From: Gnetum montanum
Lineage: Eukaryota > Streptophyta > Gnetopsida > Gnetales > Gnetaceae
DNA: 64,000 bases
Direction of reading: 5' to 3'
Assembly (NCBI GenBank): GCA_015680685.1
Contig: MNCI01020791.1
Location: 120,159-184,158 of the forward strand
A program made the translations under genes and the position numbers. A model generated the notes under the pieces. It saw nothing but the letters and a program-made list of their open reading frames with translations. It did no database searches and was not told the DNA's origin. Shown piece by piece: positions 55,188-64,000 of the stretch (position 1 is the stretch's first letter; each line of letters begins with the position of its first letter).

Positions 55188-57464
55188 ATGGCTCTGCTAC
55201 AAGATTATGATAATTCCATGCCTCATGAGGAAATTCATTGGCGAATCGATGAATTATATGAAAAATAAGATTGGAGTACTCAACCTTATGCAGGAGTCCC
55301 CTACATTTATGAACACCCCAATGATACTCAAAGACTCTCATCATCCAACTCTAATACCTCTAGTGAGGATGAGACATCCCATAGAACGAGGAGGCCCGCA
55401 AGGCCTAGGACCTTCTCAATAACTAACAAGAACTTGGGGATGATTGGAAGACTTATAAAAGTCATAACAAGTTTTATAGTTTCTTTTCTTCCTCTACTCC
55501 TTCAATGTTAGATTGTGACACAGATGACTATCTTTCAACGGATCGGCGTAGAACTAAAAATTGAGCTCACAAAGAAAATCAAGAATGCCAACATAAATGA
55601 AGGCAACATCATCCCAACTTACAAACTCACAACCTACTTAGTGATGATGAACCCCTGTTGGCCACTACGAGCCTAACGCCAATATAAGAGGTTGTTCGAA
55701 TCTCCCATAGGCATCGTAAAGAGAGTTGTCTACCCAGGCTCAATTTAAACAACTTACCTAATTTCTTAGGAGGCTATGACTTAGATCTGCATCAACATTT
55801 ACAAGCCTTCTATGATGCCTGCACATGGAACAACATTGATAATGGTTGGAAAAAACCCAAGCTCTTCCCTATGACACTCGTTGACCAAGCAAAAATATGG
55901 TATAGATCGTTAAAACCAAATTCAATATGACGTTGGCCGACAATGGTAGAAGTCTTTAATGAAAGATATCAAACCTACGCAAGAGTGTCAACCTTGAGGA
56001 AACAAATCCAAGAGTGTAAACAAGCACAACATGAACCCTTGGACATGGCCTTAGAAAGATATTACACATTGTTAAACAACTGTCCAGGCCATGGGTTTTC
56101 CAGGGAAAGGCTAATGTACCATATTATTGATGGGCTTCGTGATGCAACAAGAGAAACCCTAGGGATGTATGCCTAAGGTAAACTATACAAACTACAAACC
56201 CATCAAGTCCAAGAGCTTATTAAGTGGGTAGCAAAAGAAGAAGGAGAATTGGCTAGATGGTAGAGTGTTGAAAAACACCAACGGGACCAAAATCTCAACT
56301 TAACAAAGGTCCATGATCATAAAAAGGAGAAATCAACCAATCTCAAGGTGGAAACATCATCTTTGCCAATACAACAAACATTAGAAGAAGCTGAGAAAAA
56401 GATCAATAAGATGTTGGAATGGATGTATCAAAAGTATGGAGAATTTATTGATATAATTGGAGATAGAGTTTTAACAACCCAAGAAGTAGGACAAAATATT
56501 AGACAATCAAAAAGAAGGGATAAGAAAAATAAGAGCTCAATCGCTGATCATACATATGAATGTAACATTTGCCTGTATGATCACCCCAAGGGCCAATGCC
56601 CAATCTTGTTACACTTACATGAGCATTGGGGAAACACGTTACATCTAGAATTCATACAGAAATACTTTGTTCGATCACAGTGGCAACAATCTCAGTCGTG
56701 GGGGAAACCATTTCTACACTAGAGACACCCTTCATATTAACCAAATCCAAATGCTTATCAAGTTCAACATCCTGATTCTCCAATTGGGCCATCATACTCT
56801 ATCGCACCACAATACTATTCTCCACAATACTATCAGCCCATGCCCTCAACAAAACCACCACCTTGTGCACCTCACACTTATTCTAATTTTTAGCATTCTC
56901 ATACTTTCCCTCCTTCTACATCGCCACCAAATGTTCCTAAGGTGTCTGCACCACTACAACAACCCACGAACATAACTTGCAGTACTACTACCAACAACAA
57001 TGAGAGGCCTCCTCCATGTCAAAAGCACCCCTTCTTTAAACACAACTGTAAGAAGGGAAAATACAATTCCGAGGCCACTACATCTTCCAACTCAACACAA
57101 GTCCCACACTGTGGTGCACCCTTATCTTCGAACCCAACGCCTCATGTAACTTCATTAGGGCCACCAACTCACACTCCAACAACAATACGGCCGAATGAAC
57201 ACATGAATGGAGAGCGAAAACCCAATCCTTGCATACCATCTAATGGTCCCAAATATCATAGTGGTTCAACTCGTTATTCGGGAACTACATCATACAAATT
57301 ACCCCACTATGCTCATTATAATCAAGTGTGTGAAACCTGATGGGGTAAGTACGACCAAGTTCCAATATTTCCAACATTCAAGGATCCCAGTCGTCATATA
57401 TTAATCCTTACCATCCTCAACCGTTTAGCTATGAGGGATATCCCTCATTCTACTAAGCAGGATT
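55188..57464 (+). pseudogene. E6 gag
   Basis: The start is the ATG at 55188 (MALLQDYDNSMPHEEIHWR), homologous to E7. After an acidic N-terminus and one frameshift near 55430-55560 the capsid domain is well preserved (FLGGYDLDLHQHLQAFYDACTW, KLFPMTLVDQAKIWYRSLKP, MVEVFNERYQTYARVSTLRK, LLNNCPGHGFSRERLMYHII). A charged helix and an intact knuckle C-N-I-C-L-Y-D-H-P-K-G-Q-C (56561-56599) follow, then a long Pro/Ser/Thr-rich tail including HPFFKHNCKKGKYNSEATTS. About seven nonsense codons are present. There is no protease after gag. Confidence 0.82.
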
Positions 57465-59308
57465 AATAACCAATTTTTAGTTTTCTTTAATTTTTCAAGT
57501 TTTTTTTTTCCATTTTTTCATTTTTCAACTTTTTGTTTTATCTTTTTATCTTTTTGTGTTTTTGTCTTTTTACGTTTTTGTAAGTAATCTTGTCTATGAA
57601 TTAAACACTCATGTGGATCATTGGTTGAGGTGTGTTTTATGTTATCGTGTCTCAAGCGATCAATTATTTGGATAGTGAGCCCATTACACCCACTCATCCA
57701 TTCTACAAATAAAAGGTTCTATTCGAGGGTACAGTGATATTCTTGAAATTCTTAAAACTTAAAATTAGTTTTGTGTTCATTGTACCCCAAATGAAGAAGG
57801 ATGGACCAAGAGGGAATGATTAGGGTGTGACATCAAGGAGACTTGCGGATTCTCTTTGGTGACGTCTATGAGAGTTATCATGAAACGTGGGTGTACTAAG
57901 ATCCTTGTAGATCTAACAGAAAATGGGAGTAAGAGTAATCAAAAAGGGCACTCAAAAATTAATGTTGTGCTAGGGGGTCCCACTGGAAAGACATGCACGC
58001 ATGCCTAAAGGTTGGTGGCTTCTCTGGATTTAGTTTTCAAAAAGAAAGAAAGAGAAAAGAAAAAGAGAAACAAAGTGTCATAAAATAAAAGTCACTCCTC
58101 CCTTGAACGAAATGCCAAGCGATCGTCTGCCTTGTTGTTATGGTACTTTCATAGCTGTTCATCATGGGATGAAATAATGCAATGTCATTGATTAGAAGGA
58201 TGGACATGGTCCTGATCTTGGAACGATAGGTTAGTGACACCTTAATCATGCTTTACATGTAGGATTCACTGTGCCCTGGGTTAGTTACCTCATGTCCCAA
58301 TCTCTACAATCCCTTTCTATAGTTCGTCTCATCTCACTGTTCATGTAATTGTAGCTCGTGTCCTGTGTAGCATAGAATTTTCATCTCATTCCAGTGATAA
58401 TTACATGTGTGTGTTTTGTGGAGTTAGTGAAGATTACATTTAACCCTTCTAGTACCCACAAACACTTTATGTATGGTTACACATGGGCATTATAGGCTAA
58501 AACTTGCTTTGGGGAGGATCCACTTGTATAATCTTTTGTAATCTTCACTTATGATATAGCTCACACACACCATTTCTCACCCTCAACTTATTTTTCATAA
58601 AATTCTTTCATTACTATTACCCCTCTAAATTTCAACGTCCCTATGTACCATTACATAGCCTTTTTCTCCCATCCGAGGTTTTATTGATAAAATCCACACC
58701 ATCATAATTTTTGTGCCTTGAGAACTAGTTGAATTACCCTAGAACCCTTTAACAATCGTCCAAATGTCCTTATTTTACATCGTTTAATTTCAAATAAATA
58801 TTAAAAATTTGATACATTCTATAAGTGCCCTAACTTCAATGAAAATATATATACGTGACCCCCCTGTGCTAATCAACATCATCTACGACTCACGATTATG
58901 CGTCCCTTGTTTTTATATCCATAACTCGCTCGCTGGTACTCTGATTTTCATTTGGTTTAAATGTACTTGACCCCGAAGTGTTCAGCTTAGTCGTGGGGGA
59001 GGGGCACATGCTGAATAGTGCATAAATTTTTTGAAATTCATCATCGTACAAAGGACATATTTAAGGGTAATTAGTTGTAAAATTAAGAATAAAATGTGTC
59101 AAAAACAATTTCATCCCCTTAGCTATACCAGAAAATTAAATTTGGAAACCACCTAAGCAAAGAGGACTCAACATTATAATCTTTCAGGGACATGTTTTTC
59201 CAATAATTAACATCACACAGAAATAAACTAAATCTATTAAGGCAAGCAGTAAGGTATAACCTAACTTTGGTAACAACCTTACTAATGATTAGCCTCATGT
59301 GATTGCAG
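57465..59308 (+). other. E6 UTR
   Basis: It opens with a T-rich tract (57480-57590) as in E4, carries GGGGAGGATCCACTTG at about 58513 as in E1 and E4, and has a purine-rich GTGGGGGAGGGG at about 58995 near the position of the internal purine motif of E2 and E3. A CTATAAGTGCCC at about 58820 may be the remains of an internal TATA box. No gene is seen; the minus-strand frame at 58037-58249 is unsupported. Confidence 0.6.
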
Positions 59309-60075
59309 ATGGCCCCGAAATGCGGACAACAGGAAGGTCCTGCTCAAGGTACAATCGAATGATCTTAGAGAGGTGGAAGATAAGATCCTACTGGACAACA
59401 TACAGAATAGGAGGAACAATCATTCAGCATTCATCAAGAAGATCCTCCTATCATATGGTCTAGGCAGGCAGAAAGAGGAGCTATTGCAGCATTTGAACAA
59501 GGAAGATATCTCATGCTAACCTAGGATTGTGTTCAGACCATCCATGAAAGGTCCATATACACTATAGTGATCATGGAATTAAACTCTAGACCTTTCATAG
59601 AATTTTCTCCAAAGGCTGTTAGGAATCACCTCAAAGGATCCCCATTATGGCCTACCCTCTCTAAAAGTGGTGCTTGGTACTTAGGGAAAACGTACCAATT
59701 TTGGCACAATAAAGAAGAAGGTACCATGGTTAACAATTGTGGTATGACTGTTGACTTCTATGTTCAAGCATTTTGGAAGTATTAAACCTTCTGATTACAG
59801 GGCCAAAAGTTTCTTAGAACCAGCTGAACACTTTCAGAACCGAGCAACTTAATAAACTATTGACAGACAATAAAAGGGTGGCAGAAGAAAAAGAGAAGGA
59901 TAACTAGGATGCCTCTATGGCACAAGTGCAAACTTACACATGTGCCAAGGCACTCAAGGCCTTATAAGAGGAAAAACTCCAAGCCATACTTCAACCCCAT
60001 CAAATCACAAGACCTAGAGTGCAAGAAAAGGAAAAGACACCTATGGAGGAGCCACTTCCACCAGGAACTATATGA
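59309..60075 (+). pseudogene. E6 extra ORF, internally deleted
   Basis: The start ATG (59309) directly follows GTGATTGCAG, the clearest acceptor-like context of the four copies. An N-terminal piece (REVEDKILLDNIQNRRNNH, ILLSYGLGRQKEELLQHL) leads to RPFIEFSPKAVRNHLKGSPL and KSGAWYLGKTYQFWHN, matching E1 and E3. After 59785 the frame changes to a short coiled-coil-like stretch (TEQLNKLLTDNKRVAEEKE) and the conserved tail EPLPPGTI before TGA (60073-60075). The copy is about 255 codons against about 950 in E3, so most of the coiled-coil middle is missing. Confidence 0.65.
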
Positions 60076-60225
60076 TTTTCACCATTTTTGTAGTTATAGT
60101 ATATTTTGTGTGTTGTTTCTTTATTTTTTTTCCCACACTACGACATCATCCTATTTCTCCATCTAATAATCCCATACCTATTCACTGTGTAATCACTGTA
60201 ACTGAAGGATGAGTTTTTATTCAGT

Positions 60226-60235
60226 CATGGGGGTA
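60226..60235 (+). other. E6 polypurine tract
   Basis: CATGGGGGTA directly abuts the 3' LTR. It is the cleanest example of the family tract. Confidence 0.8.
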
Positions 60236-61081
60236 TGATGTGATGTCGTTGGGGCAACCGCGATATCGTGTATGTGATATTGTGTGTTCAAACATGATAT
60301 CGTGTCCTTTATTGCGATATTACGTACACGATATCATAGCCTATCACCAATCCTATAAATAAGAGGCAGATCTCCCTTGTTTGGAAGTTTTATGTTAGAT
60401 TGTAGTGAAACTCTGGTAGTTTTCTCCCTCCAAAGATAGAAGATTTTCCAGTGTCTACCTGCAGTGTGGTGATTGTAATTGTACGACATCCTTTATTCGA
60501 GTGTGACATACTTGGACATGCACATGACCAACAATAAAGATCAAGATTACTTTATCATTACAACATTCACTTTATTTATTTAATTAATTGTTATTTACTA
60601 CTTTCCTAATTAGTCTCTCTCACCCTTAAATTCACATTAAAATATGGAATGAGTACGACTTCATTACGAGCATTTAAGTGTGACTACTTGGTAAGTCAGT
60701 AGCGTACCTATGATCTACGCTTGGTAATCCCAGTGGTAGTCATGCATGAAGTCCAAGATGTGTACGGATAATCAAGGAACGGATGCTCATCGCACTTAGG
60801 CTAGATTAGATTCTTTTACCCCTCTCTTCCTTAGCTTAGATAATCTTACTTTTCATTGCCTTTAGGAGTAGCGTTAGATTAGGAACCACATCATACAAGT
60901 CACTCTAGAATAAATCATACATGACAAATATAATACTAGTCTAGGTGGGAAGACAATGAACTGCAACCTAAGGATAACTGTCTAGGTGCCACAACTAGTC
61001 CATCTGCGGAGTTCAACCAGATTGCACGTGAACACGCTCGTATTCGTATGGTTGAATGTAGGGGTACCTCACCACTCATCA
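60236..61081 (+). repeat. E6 3' LTR
   Basis: 846 bp, TGATGTGATGTCG to CCACTCATCA. U3 has several GATATC palindromes (60255-60345) before TATAAATAAGAG at about 60354. R/U5 has two units of the CTTGGTAA-CCCAGT repeat that is expanded in E7. It retains the 230-bp segment missing from the 5' copy. Confidence 0.92.
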
Positions 61082-61150
61082 ATTGTCCTATTTATCAGCC
61101 TTCCTACTAACACTACTCAAGGAACCAATCTACCACAATCACAACCTAAT
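61082..61150 (+). other. E6 target duplication (ATTGT) and probable E4 fragment
   Basis: 61082-61086 is the right target duplication of E6. The next 64 bp lie between E6 and E7 and, by position, should continue the E4 UTR. They are too short to confirm by eye. Confidence 0.5.
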
Positions 61151-61176
61151 TGATGAGATGCGGTTTGAATAGGACA

Positions 61177-61280
61177 CGATATCGCGTACGCGATATCGCA
61201 GCCGACGTGATATCTCATCCCTCGCGATATCGCATACGCGATATCGCATCTTCCCCTATGATATCGCGTACGTGATATTG
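61177..61280. promoter_or_regulatory. GATATC palindrome array in E7 U3
   Basis: Three modules, each with two GATATC sites around a CGTACG or CATACG centre, lie 20-120 bp upstream of the TATA box. Related arrays, progressively stripped of CG, occupy the same place in E6 and E2; E1, E3 and E4 have other short palindromes there. A role in transcription factor binding or silencing is inference. Confidence 0.6.
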
Positions 61281-61704
61281 TAGTCAGCCAAAATTTCTAT
61301 ATATAAGAGGTGGCTCTCCCTCATTTACATCCCAGTTTTAGAGTAGCAAAGCTCTGGTAGTTTGGTCCCTCTAGAGTTAGATTTTTTCCCATGTCTGCCC
61401 GCAGTGTGGTGAATGTAATTGTATAGTGTCTTTATTCAAGTGTGCCGTACTTGGACATGCACATGACTGGCAATAAATATTGAGATTACTTCATCATTGC
61501 AGCATTCACTTAGTCTATTTGTTTGTTATTTATTTAATGTTATTTATTGCTTTCGTAGCGTGGTGTGAGTACAACTTGGCTACGAGCATCTACGGATGTG
61601 TACGGCTAGTCAAGGAATCAGTTGCTCATTGCAATTAGTCTCTCACCCTTAAACTCCTAGAAGCGGAACGAGTATGACTTGATTACGAGCATTTAAGTAT
61701 GACT

Positions 61705-61830
61705 GCTTGGTAGCCCAATGGTGTAGCTAGGATCTATGCTTGGTAACCCAGTGGCGTATTTGGGATCTGTGCATGGTAATCCCATTGGTGTACCTAGGAT
61801 CTATGCTTGGTAGTCCCAGTGGTAGTCGTG
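61705..61830 (+). repeat. 33-34-bp tandem repeat in E7 R/U5, 4 copies
   Basis: Units start near 61705, 61738, 61771 and 61805 (GCTTGGTA-CCCA-TGG-GTA-CTAGGATCTAT pattern). E6 has two units in each LTR, so the array length varies within the subfamily. Confidence 0.8.
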
Positions 61831-62169
61831 CATGAAGTCCAAGATGTGTACGGTTGATCAAGGAATCGGTTGCTCGTCGCACTTAGGCTAGATTAGATTT
61901 TCTTACCCTTTTCCTCCTAGTCTAGTTTAGTTAATATTATTTTCCACTGCCATCAGGAGTAGCGTTAGAATTAGAACATATCATACACCTCATCTAGACT
62001 AAACCATACATGACATATGCAAAACTAGTCTAGGTGGGAAGACAACGAACTGCAACCTAAGGCTAACTATCTAGGTGCCACAACTAGTCCATCTACAGAG
62101 TTCGATCGGATCATGCGTGCAACGCTCGTTTCGTATGGTTGAGTGTAGGGGTATCTCACCACTCATCAT

Positions 62170-62187
62170 TGGCGCCGTTGCTGGGGA
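62170..62187 (+). other. E7 primer binding site (tRNA-Asp)
   Basis: TGGCGCCGTTGCTGGGGA matches the complement of the plant tRNA-Asp 3' end at 17 of 18 positions and starts one base after the LTR. It anchors the interpretation of the decayed sites in the other copies. Confidence 0.88.
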
Positions 62188-62302
62188 TGGTGCTAGTTAT
62201 CTAGATTAGTTATATTATACAAGGTTGTTGTAAAGAACTTAACGATATATCTCTTAGAAAGAAGAAATAATTATAAAAAGTCACATAAATTCACACACAA
62301 CA

Positions 62303-64000
62303 ATGCCTCTCCTACAAGATAATTATAACGCCACACTTAGTGAGGAAATTCATTAGAGAACCAATGAGGTATATAATGATGAAGATTGGAGTATACAACC
62401 TGAAGTGGGAGTTTCCTATAAGAATGAACAAAAACAACTTCATCATAATACACAAAAGCCTAACTTACCCGATGACGATGAACCCCCACTGGCCACTACA
62501 AGATTCATGCAAATACAAGAGGCTGTTCGAATCTCATGTAGGCATCGTAAAGAGAACTGTCTACCCATGCTTGATTTAAATAACTTTCCTACATTTTTGG
62601 GAGGCTATGACTTAGATCCACATCAACATTTACTAGCCTTCTATGATGCCTGCACATGGAATAACATTGATAATAGTTGGCAAAAACTGAAGCTCTTTCC
62701 TATGACACTCGTTGACCAAGCTAAAGTATGGTATAGATCGCTAAAACCAAATTCGATACGACGCTAGTCAACAATGGTAGAGGTGTTTAACAAAAAATAT
62801 CAAACCTACACAAGAGTGTCAGCCTTGAGGAAACAAATCCAAGGATGGAAACAAGAAAAACATGAACCCTTGGACATGGCCTTAGAAAGATATTATTCAT
62901 TGTTAAACAACTATCCAGGCCATGGGTTTTCCGAGGAAAGGCTAATGTACCATATTATTGATGGGCTATGTAATGAAACAAGAGAGACCTTAGGAACGTA
63001 TGCCCGAGGTCAACTATACCAACTACAAATCCATCAAATTCAAGAGCTTATTCAAAGGGTAGCAATAGAAGAAGGAGAATTGGCTAGATGGGAGAGTGTT
63101 GAAAAACATCAACGGGACTAAAATATTAACTCAGCAAAGGTCCATGATCATAACAAGGAGATATCAACAAATCTCAAGGTGGAAACATCATCTTTGCCAA
63201 TACAACAATCGTTAGAAGAAGCTGAGGCAAAGATCAATAAGATGTTGGAATGGATGAATCAAAAGTGTGGAGAATATATCAACATCATTGGAGATAGAGT
63301 TTTGACAACCCAAGAAGTAGGACAAAATCATAGGCATTTGGAGAAAAAGAACAAAGGGGATAAGTGCTTAATTACCAATCATACATATGAATGCAACATA
63401 TGCCTATATGATCACCCCAAAGGCCAATGCTGAATACTGTTACATCTACATGAGAATTGGGGAAACACGTTACATCTAGAGTTCGTACAGAGATACTGTG
63501 TTCGATCATAGTGGCAAAAATCCTAGTCGTGGCGGAATCCACCCTTAGACTGGAGGCACCCTTCATATTTTCCAAATTCAAATGCTTATCATGTTCAACA
63601 CCCTGTTTCTTCAGCCGGGCCACCATACTCTATCTCACCATAATACTATTCTCCACAATACCATCAACCCATGCCTCCAACACAACCACCACCTTGTGCA
63701 CCTTATCCTCCTCCTAACTTTCAGCATTCTCATCCTTTCCCTCATTCCACAATGCCACCAACTATTGGGGAGGTGTTTGTACCACCACAACCCACGAACA
63801 ACACTTGTGTTGCTGCTACCAATAGCAGTGAAGAGCCTCCTCAACATTACAGGCATCCTTTCTTTAAACATGACCATAGGAAGGGACAACATAACTCTGA
63901 GGCCACTGCTTCTTCCAACCCAGCACAAGTCCAACATTGTGGTGCACCCTTACCTTTGAACCCAACACCTCATGTAACTTCATCAGGGCCACCAACTTAC
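62303..64000 (+). pseudogene. E7 gag (runs off the window)
   Basis: From ATG 62303 (MPLLQDNYNATLSEEIH) one frame can be followed to about 63900 with few stops: TAG after EEIH, TAG at an expected Trp (RR*STM), TAA after KHQRD, TGA just after the knuckle, and TAG codons near 63510 and 63525. Capsid blocks: FLGGYDLDPHQHLLAFYDAC, KLFPMTLVDQAKVWYRSLKP, LLNNYPGHGFSEERLMYHII, then AIEEGELARWESVEKHQRD. The knuckle C-N-I-C-L-Y-D-H-P-K-G-Q-C (63392-63430) is intact. A Pro/Tyr/His-rich tail follows. A 250-bp N-terminal segment present in E6 is absent here. Confidence 0.82.

Larger units (their letters stand above)
54481..61081 (+). mobile_element. E6: pol-less Athila-like element (gag plus short extra ORF)
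   Basis: E6 is complete: LTRs at 54481-55046 and 60236-61081, primer site, gag (55188 to about 57464), UTR, a shortened extra ORF (59309-60075), a purine tract and near-exact target duplications. No protease, RT or integrase is present; gag runs into the T-rich UTR. Its gag and LTR are close to those of E7 and form a subfamily distinct from E2, E3 and E4 (different gag N-terminus). Low stop density in gag suggests it is younger than E1, E3 and E4. Confidence 0.93.
61151..62168 (+). repeat. E7 5' LTR
   Basis: TGATGAGATGCGG to CACTCATCA, 1,018 bp. U3 contains three palindromic modules built on GATATCGCGTACGCGATATC (61177-61198 is a perfect 22-bp palindrome; others at 61224-61247 and 61259-61280). 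A TATA box TATATATAAG follows at 61298-61307. A 33-34-bp tandem repeat lies at 61705-61830, and a partial duplication of the GAGTAC...CTACGAGCAT segment makes this LTR longer than that of E6. Confidence 0.9.
61151..64000 (+). mobile_element. E7: Athila-like element, 5' end only
   Basis: E7 has a 5' LTR (61151-62168), a nearly perfect tRNA-Asp primer site and gag to the window edge. It is the best preserved member: its LTR keeps the most CG dinucleotides and its gag has the fewest stops. Whether it has pol and an extra ORF cannot be seen. It probably inserted into E4. Confidence 0.88.

Noticed and set aside
59309-60075. E6 extra ORF as a captured host gene
   Set aside because: Homologous ORFs occur at the same position in E1, E2 and E3, so it belongs to the element family.

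Overview
This is heterochromatic plant DNA made almost entirely of nested, decayed Ty3/Gypsy LTR retrotransposons. The evidence for a plant is the Athila-like and Tat-like gag-pol domains, tRNA-Asp-type primer sites, TG...CA LTRs with 5-bp target duplications, a second RNase H domain typical of plant Tat elements, and a GT-AG intron gene. Most in-frame stops are TAG, TAA or TGA where Gln, Arg or Trp codons are expected, as left by deamination of methylated cytosine. The species cannot be named. I see no intact host gene, tRNA, rRNA or CRISPR array.

Layout (element names are mine). E1 (+) enters from the left: gag tail, protease, RT, RNase H, integrase (1-3400), a long UTR, an extra ORF, and its 3' LTR at 15296-16189. 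E2 (-), 5289-12451 with GAGAT target duplications, interrupts the E1 extra ORF. E3 (-), 16945-25526, is a pol-less copy with gag and a full-length extra ORF. An unassigned AT-rich block surrounds E3 (16190-16944 and 25527-28029). E4 (+) starts about 28030 and has gag-pol to 35235. Its downstream UTR is split by E5 (36462-54176, CCTTC duplications), by E6 (54481-61081, ATTGC/ATTGT) and probably by E7 (61151 to beyond the window).

E1-E4, E6 and E7 form one Athila-like superfamily: LTRs open TGATG and close TCATCA, the primer site resembles TGGCGCCGTTGCCGGGGA, and the 3' purine tract resembles TCATGGGGGTA. Its distinctive feature is an extra ORF of about 950 codons downstream of pol, with coiled-coil-like stretches. 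Two copies have a palindrome plus TATA box about 435-445 bp before this ORF, and in three copies the ATG follows an AG acceptor-like motif. E2, E3 and E6 each lost RT and integrase by a different deletion, so they look non-autonomous; E4 and E1 represent the pol-bearing form.

E5 is a different, Tat-like element of 17.7 kb with dual RNase H domains. Between its protease and RT lies an antisense, multi-exon gene (42496-46986, -) with a TATA box, consensus splice sites, a duplicated exon, a coiled coil and an acidic repeat tail. This is the most unusual object in the window. It carries stops and is now a pseudogene.
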